DNA from: an uncultured Pelagibacteraceae bacterium
Lineage (GTDB): Bacteria; Pseudomonadota; Alphaproteobacteria; Pelagibacterales; Pelagibacteraceae
Length of the DNA stretch: 64,000 nt
Direction of reading: 5' to 3'
Assembly: GCA_902634305.1 (NCBI GenBank)
Contig: CACPJJ010000004.1
Coordinates: forward strand, 1 to 64,000
Position 1 is the first letter of the stretch. Every line of letters starts with the position of its first letter. Positions 12,320 through 21,927 of this stretch are shown one piece after another. The notes under the pieces were generated by a model that did not search any database, was not told the DNA's origin, and worked only from the letters and a program-made list of their open reading frames with translations. Position numbers and translations under genes: made by a program.

Positions 12320-12844
12320 ATGACTATTAGAAAAATACTAACAGAACCAGATCCAATATTAAAAAAAATATCGATTCCAGTTGAAGTAGTTGGGGAAGAA
12401 GAACAAAAACTTATGGATGATATGCTCGAGACTATGTACGATGCAAAAGGTATTGGTTTAGCAGCAATTCAAATAGGTGTACCAAAAAGAATTATAGTTA
12501 TGGATTTATCGAAGGAAGGAGAAAAAAATGATCCTATGTATTTCGTTAATCCAGTAATAAAAAATAAAAATCAAGATTTATCTAAGTATGAAGAAGGTTG
12601 TTTAAGTGTTCCAAATCAATTTATAGAAGTAAATCGACCAAGTATGTGTGAAGTAGAATACCTAGATTATAATGGAGAAAAAAAAAATCTTAAATGTGAT
12701 AATTTATTAGCAACTTGTATACAGCATGAAATTGATCATCTAGAAGGAATTACAATTTTGACATATGTTTCAAAGTTAAAAAGATCAATGATTGTAAAAA
12801 AACTATCCAAAACAAAAGCCAATGAAGACAGAGTTGTTCTTTAG
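12320..12844 (+). CDS. def: Peptide deformylase
   Basis: Removes the formyl group from nascent proteins. All three family motifs are intact in 174 residues: GIGLAAIQIG, EGCLSVP with the metal-binding Cys, and CIQHEIDHLEG with the HExxH metal site. The gene is followed two bases later by fmt, which makes formyl-Met-tRNA, the usual def-fmt operon. Length and start agree with the family. Confidence 0.97.
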   Translation: MTIRKILTEPDPILKKISIPVEVVGEEEQKLMDDMLETMYDAKGIGLAAIQIGVPKRIIVMDLSKEGEKNDPMYFVNPVIKNKNQDLSKYEEGCLSVPNQFIEVNRPSMCEVEYLDYNGEKKNLKCDNLLATCIQHEIDHLEGITILTYVSKLKRSMIVKKLSKTKANEDRVVL

Positions 12845-12846
12845 TT

Positions 12847-13770
12847 ATGAGCAAAAAAATAGTTTTTATGGGTACATCTAATTTTGCTGTTCCTATTTTA
12901 AAATCGCTTTATCAAAACGGATACGAAATATCAGTTGTTTATACTCAACCCCCAAAAAAATCTAATAGAGGTCAAAAACTAAATAAGTCACCAGTACATT
13001 TATTCTCTGAAAATATAAGTTTAGATGTGAGAAGCCCTCAATATTTAAAAAATAATAATGAAGAAGAATCATTTTTAACTGAATTAAAGCCAAATATAAT
13101 TCTGTTAGTTTCGTATGGCCAGATAATATCTAAAAATCTTTTAAATATTCCTAAAAATGGATTTTTAAATGTTCATGCTTCTTTACTCCCAAAATGGAGA
13201 GGTGCAGCACCTATTCAAAGGTCAATAATGAATCGAGATGAAGAAACAGGAATTAGCATAATGAAAATAAATGAAAATTTGGATGAGGGACCAGTTTGTA
13301 ATCAATACTCATTAAAAATTTCAGAAAAAATGAATGCAGAAGAATTGTCTGAAAAATTATCACTAATAGCTTCAGAAAAAATTTTAGATATTTTAGATAA
13401 TATTTTTGAGGGTAATATAAAATTTAATGATCAAGATCATTCAAAAGCTACTTATGCAAAAAAAATTCAAAAACTAGAAGGAAAAATTGATTGGAATGAA
13501 AATGTAGACAAGATAATTGGAAAAATAAATGGACTATATCCGTATCCGGGTGCTTTTTTCTCATTTAATGGAGAAAGATATAAAATATTAAAAGCAGAAA
13601 AGTCTAGTACAGCAGGAAAACCTGGAGATATAGTAAGTGAAAATTTTGAGGTGTGCTGTGGAGAAGGATCAATAAAAGTATTAAGTATTCAACGAGAAGG
13701 TAAAAGAGTTCAACAAATAAATGAATTTTTACTTGGTACTCAAATAAAAAAAGGCTTCAATATTGCTTAA
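12847..13770 (+). CDS. fmt: Methionyl-tRNA formyltransferase
   Basis: Formylates initiator Met-tRNA with 10-formyltetrahydrofolate. The N-terminal catalytic domain shows the MGTSNFAVPIL start, the NVHASLLPKWRGAAPIQ active-site block (Asn and His) and a downstream Asp in LDEGPV; the C-terminal OB-like domain follows. At 307 residues it is normal. Its stop shares one base with the truA start (TAATG), so def, fmt and truA form an operon. Confidence 0.96.
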   Translation: MSKKIVFMGTSNFAVPILKSLYQNGYEISVVYTQPPKKSNRGQKLNKSPVHLFSENISLDVRSPQYLKNNNEEESFLTELKPNIILLVSYGQIISKNLLNIPKNGFLNVHASLLPKWRGAAPIQRSIMNRDEETGISIMKINENLDEGPVCNQYSLKISEKMNAEELSEKLSLIASEKILDILDNIFEGNIKFNDQDHSKATYAKKIQKLEGKIDWNENVDKIIGKINGLYPYPGAFFSFNGERYKILKAEKSSTAGKPGDIVSENFEVCCGEGSIKVLSIQREGKRVQQINEFLLGTQIKKGFNIA

Positions 13771-14510
13771 TGTATAGATATCAAATTTTGATTGAATATG
13801 TTGGAACCCCTTTCATAGGTTGGCAAATACAAAAAAAAGGAAAGTCTGTTCAAAAAATAATTCAATCAACTCTATCAAAATTATTGAAGCAAAAAATTAT
13901 TTTATTTTCTGCAGGACGAACTGATCGTGAAGTACACGCAAACGGACAATCAGCTCATTTTGATGTTGAAAATAAAATTCAAAATATAGATAAAATGGTT
14001 AAATCTCTAAATTTTTTTTTAAATAGAAAAAAAATTTCTATAATTAATATTATTAAAAGAAATGAAAATTTTCATGCAAGGTATTCTGCAAAAGAAAGAG
14101 TATACAAATATTTTATTATTAACCGTTTAGCTCCACCTGTTATAGAAAATGAAAGAGCATGGCATATAAGAAAGAAACTAGATATTAAATTATTAAAGAA
14201 AGGGGCTAAAAAATTATTAGGTACACATGATTTTAGTACAATGAGAGCAACAAATTGCTATGCTAAAAGTCCTATAAAAAAAATTAATAAAATAACTATA
14301 AAAAATATAAATGGTAAAATTGAAATTGAATTTAGATCAAAATCTTTTTTAAGAAACCAAGTTAGATCAATGGTTGGATGTCTAAAATATTTAGCAGAAA
14401 AGAAATGGAATATTAAAAAATTTGAAAATGTTTTTAAATCAAAAAAAAGAAAAAATTGTGCCCCTCCTGCACCAGCTTGTGGGCTGTATCTTGAAAAAAT
14501 TATCTACTAA
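13770..14510 (+). CDS. truA: tRNA pseudouridine synthase A
   Basis: Makes pseudouridine at positions 38-40 of tRNA anticodon stems. The N-terminal half has the IGWQIQKKGKSVQ block and the catalytic Asp in AGRTDREVHANGQSAHFD; the C-terminal half has YSAKERVYKYFI and FLRNQVRSMVGC. The motif is normally GRTDAGVHA; here AG is replaced by RE right after the catalytic Asp. Length (246) is normal. The 3' end overlaps the convergent SET-domain gene by 11 bases. Confidence 0.93.
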   Translation: MYRYQILIEYVGTPFIGWQIQKKGKSVQKIIQSTLSKLLKQKIILFSAGRTDREVHANGQSAHFDVENKIQNIDKMVKSLNFFLNRKKISIINIIKRNENFHARYSAKERVYKYFIINRLAPPVIENERAWHIRKKLDIKLLKKGAKKLLGTHDFSTMRATNCYAKSPIKKINKITIKNINGKIEIEFRSKSFLRNQVRSMVGCLKYLAEKKWNIKKFENVFKSKKRKNCAPPAPACGLYLEKIIY

Positions 14511-14994
14511 TTCTTGTATTTTTTTTGAATTTTTTATTAATTCTCCAGCGACTTTCTGTTCTAACGATATAACCACAGCAATTTATAGATTTACACGCAC
14601 AAGGAAATTGCCTAAAGTCGGAGTCAAATCCGAAGCCGTAGTCACAGGTTAATTCCTCACCTTTTTTAATTTCTTTACTTGAAACAACCCAAATTTTTAA
14701 ACCAGTTCCATCATATTCGCAGTTATTCGAGCATGAATGATTGATCAAGCGTGCAGTATTCCATGAGACATCTCCATCTAAATCATATCTTTTATTTAAA
14801 TTAAACAAGTAAATTGGTTTTGAATTATCAAATTTATCCGAATCTTCAGTTTGTTTTTTTGTTATAATATTTCCTACGTATTCTATAATTTTAGTTCCAG
14901 CTTTAATATTCTTAGTAGCGTAAAGACCACGTCCATTTTTATCAATGTTAGATTTTTTAATTTTATAAAGCTTCATATGAATGTCTTTAATCAA
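14500..14994 (-). CDS. SET-domain protein (putative lysine methyltransferase)
   Basis: A 164-residue single-domain protein. It has GRGLYATKNIKAGT near 21, the SAM-binding RLINHSCSNNCEY (NHSC at 85-88), GEELTCDYGF with the catalytic Tyr119, and a post-SET-like cysteine cluster (C132, C134, C139, C140). SET proteins methylate lysines; bacterial targets are poorly known. A second Met at residue 7 (14976) may be the true start. It is followed, in reverse order, by an HDAC-like gene on the same strand 13 bases away, giving a methyltransferase/deacetylase-like pair. Confidence 0.85.
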   Translation of the reverse strand: MIKDIHMKLYKIKKSNIDKNGRGLYATKNIKAGTKIIEYVGNIITKKQTEDSDKFDNSKPIYLFNLNKRYDLDGDVSWNTARLINHSCSNNCEYDGTGLKIWVVSSKEIKKGEELTCDYGFGFDSDFRQFPCACKSINCCGYIVRTESRWRINKKFKKNTRISR

Positions 14995-15007
14995 TAATTT
15001 TTTATTT

Positions 15008-15937
15008 TCAATTAAATTCTATTAATGCATCAACATGTCTTTTAGTATCATCCTGGAGTGCTTGTAAGTCATATCCACCTTCCAAGATTGAAATAACTTT
15101 GCCATTACAAAATTTCTTTGTCACTTCTAGTATTCTTTTTGTAATATGATAAAAATCTTCGGTTCCAAGTTTGAAAGAAGCCAAGGGATCTCTTGCGTCA
15201 CTATCGAAACCAGCACTTATTAAAACAAATTCTGGTTTAAATTCTTTTAATCTTTTTAAAGCAAATTCAAAGGCATTCAAGTATTCCTCTGAATTTGTAC
15301 CTGCTGGTAATGGTATATTGCAAATATTATTAAATTTACCTTTTTCTTTTTCAGAACCTGTACCAGGGTAAAAAGGATACTGATGAGTTGAGATAAATAA
15401 AACATTTTCATTATCATAAAATATGTCTTGTGTGCCATTTCCATGGTGAACATCAAAATCAACTATGGCAATTTTTTTATATTTATATTTATTAAGTAAA
15501 TACTGACAGCCGATTCCGACGTTATTTAGAATACAGAAACCAGCCGCTTTATTTTGTGATGAATGGTGCCCTGGAGGACGAACACAGCAAAAAGCATTTT
15601 TGAATTCTTTATTTTCAACACCATCTATTGCTGTAATAATTGAGCCTGCTGCATCGAATGTTGCTTTTTTACTTCCAGGCGAAATAATAGTATCGCCATC
15701 CAAAGAAGAAAAACCTTTTGTCGGAAAAGAGTTTTTTACTAATTCAATATAGCTTTCATCATGAGTGTCTTTTAAAATTTCATCTGTAATAATTGTTGGT
15801 TTTTTCCATAAAATATTTTTATTATTTAATTTTTTAAAGTTTTCAATAACCGCAGATACTCTTGCTATTTGTTCGGGATGTCCAGGACCGGTGTCATGAC
15901 CTTTGTAGGTATCAGAAGTGATTAAACCAGTTTTCAT
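15008..15937 (-). CDS. Histone-deacetylase-like amidohydrolase
   Basis: A 309-residue member of the arginase/deacetylase superfamily (acetoin-utilisation / acetylpolyamine amidohydrolase type). The signature residues are present: RPPGHHS (His124-His125), zinc ligands in VDFDVHHGNG (Asp162 and His164) with a further Asp in ISAGFDSDARDP, and the STHQYPFYPGTG and LEGGYDL blocks. It probably deacetylates a protein lysine or an acetylated small amine in the cytoplasm. The start overlaps the dapE stop by one base and the SET gene follows, so it lies in the dapD-dapE-HDAC-SET strand run. Confidence 0.9.
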   Translation of the reverse strand: MKTGLITSDTYKGHDTGPGHPEQIARVSAVIENFKKLNNKNILWKKPTIITDEILKDTHDESYIELVKNSFPTKGFSSLDGDTIISPGSKKATFDAAGSIITAIDGVENKEFKNAFCCVRPPGHHSSQNKAAGFCILNNVGIGCQYLLNKYKYKKIAIVDFDVHHGNGTQDIFYDNENVLFISTHQYPFYPGTGSEKEKGKFNNICNIPLPAGTNSEEYLNAFEFALKRLKEFKPEFVLISAGFDSDARDPLASFKLGTEDFYHITKRILEVTKKFCNGKVISILEGGYDLQALQDDTKRHVDALIEFN

Positions 15938-17076
15938 TAAAAATAATTTTCTAAAATATTATAATATATTTTAGTTAATTTTTTCAAATCTGAAATTGGT
16001 GATCTCTCATCTACCATATGGATAGTGGTGTTTCTTAATCCTAACTCTAATCTTGGGATTGAACCTAAAAATCTACTATCACTTGTACCACCTCTACAAT
16101 TTAATTTTGCCGATTTACCTGTAACTTTTTTAACAATTTTTTTAACCATATAAATTTCTTTATTTGGTTTAGTATAAAAAGCTTCACCACTCACTCTATA
16201 TTCTATTTTAGTTTTACATTTTTCTTTTTTTGCAACCGCATTTATTATTTTACTTAGTTTTTTCTTTAGAGAAGCTGATTTATGTTTAGAGTTAAATCTA
16301 ACATTGAATTTTGCGCTGGCCGATTGAGGTACTACATTTTCAGATAAATTATCTACGTTCATTTTTGTAAATTCTAAGTTAGATGGAGGCATAAATTTTG
16401 TACCATTATCTAATGATGAACTTTTTAATTTAGCTATTATTTTAGCTAAAGTTGTACAGGGGTTTATATAAGTTCCAGCAAAAGCTGAGTGCCCACTTTT
16501 CCCATATACAGTTACAATTCCATTCATAGAACCACGTCTTCCAATTCTTATTTCATCGCCAACTGATTTATTTGAAGAGGGTTCTCCCACTACAGAAAAA
16601 TCTATTTTTTCACCTTTTCTTCTTAGGTATTTCATTACTGCTGGACAACCATATCCTGTTGTCTCTTCATCTGCTGTAATAATAATTGAAATAGATCCCT
16701 TAAATTTATTATTTTTAATAAAATTACTAACTGCACTTATCCAACAAGCTACACCACCCTTCATATCTTGAGCCCCTCTACCATTTAAATATCCTTTTCT
16801 TATAACTCCTTTAAATGGTGGGATTTTCCAGTTATTTAAATTGCTAACAATATCCGTATGGCCGAGAAAACTCATGTGAGGTTTTGATTTACCAAATCTT
16901 GCATATAAATTTAAAGCTGGTTTTGGTCCAGTCCCTTTTGATTTGATAATTGTACATTTAAAACCAATCGCAGTAAGTTTTTTGGATAAGAATTTCATTA
17001 TACCCTTATCTTCAGTTTTAACTGTTGGAAATCTTATTAGCTCTTGAGCTAACTTTATCTCATTAAAAATTTTCAT
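15937..17076 (-). CDS. dapE: Succinyl-diaminopimelate desuccinylase
   Basis: Dinuclear zinc M20-family amidohydrolase that releases LL-diaminopimelate for lysine and peptidoglycan. Metal and catalytic residues are visible in FLGHTDIV, NGRGAQDMKGGVA, the ADEETTGYG Glu pair, and GEPSS; the C-terminal CRGGTSDSRFL resembles the family's GGTSDGR block. Length is 379. It follows dapD by one base on the same strand, so the two successive pathway enzymes are cotranscribed. Confidence 0.93.
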   Translation of the reverse strand: MKIFNEIKLAQELIRFPTVKTEDKGIMKFLSKKLTAIGFKCTIIKSKGTGPKPALNLYARFGKSKPHMSFLGHTDIVSNLNNWKIPPFKGVIRKGYLNGRGAQDMKGGVACWISAVSNFIKNNKFKGSISIIITADEETTGYGCPAVMKYLRRKGEKIDFSVVGEPSSNKSVGDEIRIGRRGSMNGIVTVYGKSGHSAFAGTYINPCTTLAKIIAKLKSSSLDNGTKFMPPSNLEFTKMNVDNLSENVVPQSASAKFNVRFNSKHKSASLKKKLSKIINAVAKKEKCKTKIEYRVSGEAFYTKPNKEIYMVKKIVKKVTGKSAKLNCRGGTSDSRFLGSIPRLELGLRNTTIHMVDERSPISDLKKLTKIYYNILENYF

Positions 17077-17077
17077 T

Positions 17078-17899
17078 TTAAGATCTCAATAATTCATTAA
17101 TAGATGTCTTTGATCTTGTACGCTCATCGACCTGCTTAACGATTACAGCACAATATAAGCTGGGACCACCAGGTTTTTTTGAAGGTAGGGAACCAGGAAC
17201 TACTACACTTCCCTCAGGCACTTCGCCAATCATTATTTCATTTGTATCTCTATTAATAATACGGGTCGATGCAGTCAAGAAAACACCAGTTGCAAGAACA
17301 CTATTTTTTCTAACAATTACGCCTTCCGCCACCTCGGCACGAGCACCGACAAAGCAATTGTCTTCTATTATTGTAGGAGCAGCCTGAACGGGCTCCAAGA
17401 CGCCCCCAATTCCAACTCCTCCGGATAAGTGTACATTAGAACCAATCTGAGCTCCCGATCCAACCGTACTCCAAGTATCAACCATCGTGCCTTCCCCAAC
17501 ATATGCTCCGATATTAATAAAACAAGGCATCAAAACGGCGCCAGGAGCTATGTAGCATCCTTTGCGTGTCATGCCGTTCGGAACATATCTAAATCCCGCT
17601 TTCTTATGATCTTCTTCAGTCCACCCAGCAGTTTTAAACCCTACTTTGTCATACCATACTGAATATGGACCCGACGTGGTGGTCATTTTATTAGTTCTAA
17701 AAGATAATAGAATTGCTTTTTTTGCAGTTTCGTTGGTTACCCATTTTCCATCTGATTGTCTGTTTGCAACCCTTATCTTTCCTTGATCCAAATGCTCAAT
17801 TGTCTCATTTACTGCATCAATAATGCTTTTATCTGAATCTGGAGAAATATCTTTTTTGTTTTCCCAGGCTTCATTTATAATTTTTTCTATATCACTCAT
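17078..17899 (-). CDS. dapD: Tetrahydrodipicolinate N-succinyltransferase
   Basis: Left-handed parallel beta-helix acyltransferase (273 residues) that succinylates tetrahydrodipicolinate. Hexapeptide-repeat turns are clear in [20 protein letters not shown] and [16 protein letters not shown], and the end [16 protein letters not shown] is the family's conserved tail. Base composition in the middle (about 17100-17600) is noticeably richer in G and C than in the flanks, probably because of strongly conserved glycine/alanine codons. It sits between a HAD phosphatase gene upstream and dapE. Confidence 0.96.
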   Translation of the reverse strand: MSDIEKIINEAWENKKDISPDSDKSIIDAVNETIEHLDQGKIRVANRQSDGKWVTNETAKKAILLSFRTNKMTTTSGPYSVWYDKVGFKTAGWTEEDHKKAGFRYVPNGMTRKGCYIAPGAVLMPCFINIGAYVGEGTMVDTWSTVGSGAQIGSNVHLSGGVGIGGVLEPVQAAPTIIEDNCFVGARAEVAEGVIVRKNSVLATGVFLTASTRIINRDTNEIMIGEVPEGSVVVPGSLPSKKPGGPSLYCAVIVKQVDERTRSKTSINELLRS

Positions 17900-17903
17900 A
17901 GTT

Positions 17904-18593
17904 TTATTGTTCTTTTAATAACCTTATTTTTTTTAAAAATAAAGCAAGATTATCAATTCTATAATCTACTACATCTTTATATTTATCAATGTTATTTATT
18001 GGCTCATCATTGCTAAACCAAACTTTGACCATATTTTTTGCTGTCTCAGAAGTAAGATTTTTACAGATATCTTCTATATAAACTGTTTCTTCATTAGTTG
18101 GGATTTTAAACTTATCACACATTAATTTAAGAGATTCAGGGTTTGGTTTTGGTTTAAATTGAAAATCGACAATATCCATGATTCTTCCTTCAAATAAATC
18201 TTCAATACCTATTTTTTTCATACAATTAATAGCATGTTCTTTCGATCCATTAGTTGCACAAAATATTTCTATATCTAATTTTAATAGTTCTTCTCTAAGT
18301 TCTATATCTTTTTCAAGACAATCATAATTTATTGAATGAACAAATTTTAAAAATTCATGTGCGTCAATCTTATCAGAATGATTTATAAGCAACCCATTTA
18401 ATGAAGTATCATGCTTGTAAAAATAATCTGCCTGAATCTCTTTTGCCTTAACTTTATCAACATTTAGTTTAAGCGCTATATAATCTGTCATTCTAGAACT
18501 TACTTGCCCAAATAAAGTTTTTAGGTATTTAGGTGCATATATTACACCGTCTTGATCAAAAATTATGTATTTTACTTTTTTAAGATCTTTCAT
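17904..18593 (-). CDS. HAD-family phosphatase (pyrimidine 5'-nucleotidase-like)
   Basis: A 229-residue haloacid-dehalogenase hydrolase. Motif I is FDQDGVIY (nucleophile Asp13 and acid Asp15), motif [10 protein letters not shown], motif III the Lys in KPKPNPES, and motif [11 protein letters not shown]. The arrangement resembles alphaproteobacterial pyrimidine 5'-nucleotidases that lie beside argB and dapD. The substrate is probably a nucleoside monophosphate, but this is not proven by sequence. Its start overlaps the argB stop by four bases. Confidence 0.82.
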   Translation of the reverse strand: MKDLKKVKYIIFDQDGVIYAPKYLKTLFGQVSSRMTDYIALKLNVDKVKAKEIQADYFYKHDTSLNGLLINHSDKIDAHEFLKFVHSINYDCLEKDIELREELLKLDIEIFCATNGSKEHAINCMKKIGIEDLFEGRIMDIVDFQFKPKPNPESLKLMCDKFKIPTNEETVYIEDICKNLTSETAKNMVKVWFSNDEPINNIDKYKDVVDYRIDNLALFLKKIRLLKEQ

Positions 18594-19438
18594 TTTCTAA
18601 TCAAAGTTCCGGCACCTTTATCAGAAAATATTTCAAACAACAGTGAGTTTTGTCTTCTGCCGTCTACTATAACTACACCAGTTACACCATTGTTAATAGC
18701 ATCAATGCATGTTTTAATTTTAGGTATCATTCCACCAGAAATAGATTGATCATTAATCATATTATTTGCTGTTTCAGAATTAATTTCTGAGATAAGTTTT
18801 TTATCTTTATCTAACACTCCTTCTACATCTGTCATTAATAACAATCTTCTAGCATTTATTTCCTTTGCAATCGCTGCAGCTACCACATCTGCATTAATAT
18901 TATAAATCTTTCCGTCATCTCCAGTTCCTAGTGGAACTATAATTGGAACTCTTTTTTCTTTAACTATTCTTAAAAGCACTTCTTTATTAACTTCTTTAGG
19001 AGTACCAACAAATCCAAGTTCTTTTTTTTCGGGAATAATTTTAATTATATTTTCGTTTTTAGGAGTTACTGATTGCGCATTTGCTTCTTTGTGTTTTATG
19101 TTATTTAAAATTTCAGTATTTAACTCTAATAAGGATTCTTCAACAATTTTAATTGTTTTTTCATCAGTAACTCTTAAACCATCTATAAACTTTGTCTCTA
19201 TATTATTTTGATCAAGTTTTTTTTTAATATTTTTACCACCACCATGAACAACGATTGCTGATAAACCTAATTTATTAATTATTACTATATTTTCTATAAA
19301 TTGATTAAATAAATTTTCATCAAGTAATACCGAACCACCACACTTAATTACAATTAATTCATTAGAATATTTTTTAACATATTTTTCAACTTCTTCGATG
19401 GAAGGACCATCTTTAGGTATAATTTTATCTAAATTCAT
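18590..19438 (-). CDS. argB: Acetylglutamate kinase
   Basis: Second step of arginine synthesis, phosphorylating N-acetylglutamate. The amino-acid-kinase fold shows IVIKCGGSVL, the VVHGGGKNI box, the substrate loop FIDGLRVTD, INADVVAAAIA and a C-terminal GGMIPKI. Length (282) is normal; the N-terminal helix is present. It follows yidC by four bases. In many alphaproteobacteria engB/yihA lies between yidC and argB; there is no room for it here. Confidence 0.94.
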   Translation of the reverse strand: MNLDKIIPKDGPSIEEVEKYVKKYSNELIVIKCGGSVLLDENLFNQFIENIVIINKLGLSAIVVHGGGKNIKKKLDQNNIETKFIDGLRVTDEKTIKIVEESLLELNTEILNNIKHKEANAQSVTPKNENIIKIIPEKKELGFVGTPKEVNKEVLLRIVKEKRVPIIVPLGTGDDGKIYNINADVVAAAIAKEINARRLLLMTDVEGVLDKDKKLISEINSETANNMINDQSISGGMIPKIKTCIDAINNGVTGVVIVDGRRQNSLLFEIFSDKGAGTLIRK

Positions 19439-19442
19439 TAAT

Positions 19443-21125
19443 TTAATTAGTTTTAACTTTTGTGCTTTTCAATACAAGATACTGTTGCAGAAGCTGAAGT
19501 ATGTTGTTAACGGTCCAATAGATTACCAAGCCGGCTGGAAATGGAGCAAGAATTATAGTAAGCACTAGAGGAAAAAACTGGAATATCTTACGTTGCACAG
19601 GATCTGGCATTGGTGGATTTAACAACTGCTGGATATACATACTGATACCCATGGCGATCGGCCAAATTCCAATAATTAAAAAAGTTGGAGGATCCCAAGG
19701 TATTAATCCGAACAAGTTAGCAAAAGAAGTGGGGTCTCTACTCGAAAGATCCTGCACCCAACCGAAAAATGGTTCATGCCTACTGTCCACTGTGACGAAC
19801 AGAACTTTATATAAAGCAAAAAATATAAAGATCATCGGGATGATGGGAAGGCATCCACTCATAGGATTTATTTTTTCTCTTCTATATAAAGCCATCATTT
19901 CCTGTTGAATCTTCACTTTATCTGTCTTATGAAGTTCTTTAATTCTAGTTAGCTGTGGTTGTAATAATTTCATACGGGACATCGACTTGAAGGACAGTTG
20001 AGCTAATGGAAATAGCACAACTCTAATACAAACTGTTACAGCTATAATTGCTAATCCATAATTTCCAAGCAATTTAAAGAAATAATCTAGAGCAAACCAC
20101 ATCGGGCGAGTCAAAAAATAGAGATAGCCCCAATCTATAACTAAATCTAGCTTTTCAATATTTAATTTTTTTGCATACTCATCAATAATTCTTACTTCTT
20201 TTGCTGCTAATAAAACTTTTATTTCGTTAGACTTAGTTTCATTTGCTCCAATTTCAGTAGCTTTTGACTCAATAAAACTTGTTCTAAATCTATTTTTGTA
20301 ATCAAAATCTGCTCTAAACTTTCTATTTTCCTGAGGTATAATAGTAGTAATCCAATATTTATCAGTAATTCCCAACCATCCATTATCAGCATTTATCGAG
20401 AAAGGTTTGTCTTGTATATCATCATAATCTTCCTCAACAAGCTCTGAATTAAAAACCCCCAAGGCGCCTTCATGTAAAATAAAAAAATTAGTAATCTCAG
20501 GAATTTCATTTCTAATAATCTGTCCGTAAGGATAAAAATTATATGTCTTTTCAGAGTTATTTATTATGGTTTGTTTTACAGTAAATAGATACTGATTATC
20601 GATGCTTATTTCTTTTTCAAATTTTATATTTTGATCATTTAGCCAAAATAATTTTACTGGGGTATTAGGTGTAAGTTTATTATTTCCTTCAATTTCCCAG
20701 GTTGATCCTGAATTAGGTACATCAATATTTTTATTTGTTGTTGCCCATCCTGTTTCTACATAATATCCACTTTTAACTTTACTTGGATTTAACAAAACAA
20801 CATTATCTTCTCCATTTAATGTTTCTTTGAATTTTTTAAATTCCAAATCATCTATCTTGCTTCCATTCAATGATATTGAGCCTTTAATAATTTCATTTTC
20901 AAATAATATTCTTTTACTTTCTTCTAAAGCTTCTTCTCTAGAAATTTTTACAACCTCATTATTTTGCTCAAGAGATGGTGCTTCTGTAGTATCGTTTTGA
21001 GCAACTTTACTTTTTTCAGTTTGAACCAACTTTGGATCAGGAGGAGGGGGCGCCCAAAACAAGGAATAAAAAATAATAACACATGCACTGAGAGATATTG
21101 CTGCAATTACATTTTTTGTATCCAT
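19443..21125 (-). CDS. yidC: Membrane protein insertase YidC
   Basis: Inner-membrane insertase of 560 residues. It has an N-terminal TM anchor, a large periplasmic domain (about 60-340), and the conserved five-helix core starting near LGNYGLAIIAVTVCIRVVLFP, including MKLLQPQLTRIKELH and the NPMSGCLPIIPMIFIFFALYKVLF segment. The core arginine is in VCIRVV. It is preceded without a gap by yidD, rnpA and rpmH, the classic order near the chromosome's rpmH locus, and followed by argB. Confidence 0.96.
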   Translation of the reverse strand: MDTKNVIAAISLSACVIIFYSLFWAPPPPDPKLVQTEKSKVAQNDTTEAPSLEQNNEVVKISREEALEESKRILFENEIIKGSISLNGSKIDDLEFKKFKETLNGEDNVVLLNPSKVKSGYYVETGWATTNKNIDVPNSGSTWEIEGNNKLTPNTPVKLFWLNDQNIKFEKEISIDNQYLFTVKQTIINNSEKTYNFYPYGQIIRNEIPEITNFFILHEGALGVFNSELVEEDYDDIQDKPFSINADNGWLGITDKYWITTIIPQENRKFRADFDYKNRFRTSFIESKATEIGANETKSNEIKVLLAAKEVRIIDEYAKKLNIEKLDLVIDWGYLYFLTRPMWFALDYFFKLLGNYGLAIIAVTVCIRVVLFPLAQLSFKSMSRMKLLQPQLTRIKELHKTDKVKIQQEMMALYRREKINPMSGCLPIIPMIFIFFALYKVLFVTVDSRHEPFFGWVQDLSSRDPTSFANLFGLIPWDPPTFLIIGIWPIAMGISMYIQQLLNPPMPDPVQRKIFQFFPLVLTIILAPFPAGLVIYWTVNNILQLLQQYLVLKSTKVKTN

Positions 21126-21371
21126 TTAATTTCTTTTCTTTTTTACAGGATCAAATCCACTGCCGCCACCCAACATTTTAATTGGATGACAAGATAGAAT
21201 TCTTTTTGTTCCCACTACACATCCTTTTAAAAACCCATATTCATTGAGACTGTCTATGAAATACTGAGAGCAAGTAGGAAGATATCTGCAATTATTTCCT
21301 AATATGGGTGATAAAATTAATTGATAAAGATGTATTAACTTGATCAACGCTTTTGAAAATATTTTCATCAT
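21126..21371 (-). CDS. yidD: Membrane protein insertion efficiency factor YidD
   Basis: An 81-residue protein with the YidD pattern: IHLYQLILSPILGNNCRYLPTCSQY (three conserved cysteines region), then CVVGTKRILSCHP and GGSGFDPV. YidD is thought to be a peripheral membrane protein assisting YidC. It overlaps rnpA by four bases and abuts yidC, the standard rpmH-rnpA-yidD-yidC order. Confidence 0.95.
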   Translation of the reverse strand: MMKIFSKALIKLIHLYQLILSPILGNNCRYLPTCSQYFIDSLNEYGFLKGCVVGTKRILSCHPIKMLGGGSGFDPVKKKRN

Positions 21372-21709
21372 TTTATTTTTTTATAATCTTTAAATAAAGC
21401 ATCTCTAATATCAGAAAACTGTGCATTTATAATTTCTTTTTTTGCGATAATTAAATAGGAATAATTAAAATTAATTTTTGATATTTTTACTAATTGATTC
21501 ATTATATTTTTTAATCTTCTTTTTATTTTATTTCTTTTAACTGCATTACCCAATTTTTTTTGTGCAACAAAACTTATATTTAAACTTTTACTACTTTTAT
21601 CAGAAAGATTTTTGAAGAAAATAGTTAGATATTTATTAGATAATTTTCTTCCTTTTAGGAGTGTCTTGAAATCTTCATTTTTTGTGAGACTCAATATTTT
21701 AACACTCAT
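21368..21709 (-). CDS. rnpA: Ribonuclease P protein component
   Basis: Protein subunit of RNase P (113 residues) that helps the RNA subunit cleave tRNA 5' leaders. The RNR-type motif is GNAVKRNKIKRRLKN, preceded by the central-cleft aromatic strand region and followed by YLIIAKKE. Its start codon shares one base with the stop of rpmH. No rnpB RNA gene was noticed in the window. Confidence 0.94.
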   Translation of the reverse strand: MSVKILSLTKNEDFKTLLKGRKLSNKYLTIFFKNLSDKSSKSLNISFVAQKKLGNAVKRNKIKRRLKNIMNQLVKISKINFNYSYLIIAKKEIINAQFSDIRDALFKDYKKIK

Positions 21710-21843
21710 TAAACAGTAAGTTTTTTTCTTCCTTTTGCTCTTCTTCTGGCGATTAGTTTTTTTCCACCCTTAGTTCTCATCTTTGATCTAAAGCCATGTC
21801 TTCTTTTTCTTACTAATCTGCTAGGTTGGTATGTTCGTTTCAT
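21709..21843 (-). CDS. rpmH: 50S ribosomal protein L34
   Basis: A 44-residue, highly basic protein read on the minus strand from the ATG at 21841-21843. It begins [18 protein letters not shown] and continues with [19 protein letters not shown], an essentially complete match to bacterial L34. Its stop overlaps the rnpA start (TAATG). An 84-base AT-rich gap separates it from a divergent membrane-protein gene and should carry the promoter. Confidence 0.97.
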   Translation of the reverse strand: MKRTYQPSRLVRKRRHGFRSKMRTKGGKKLIARRRAKGRKKLTV

Positions 21844-21927
21844 AATAAGTTAATAAAATGTAAATAAAATTTCGGTAGTTATAAGAAATAAGTGTAATAA
21901 AGTACAGTTAATTCTAGAACATAATAT

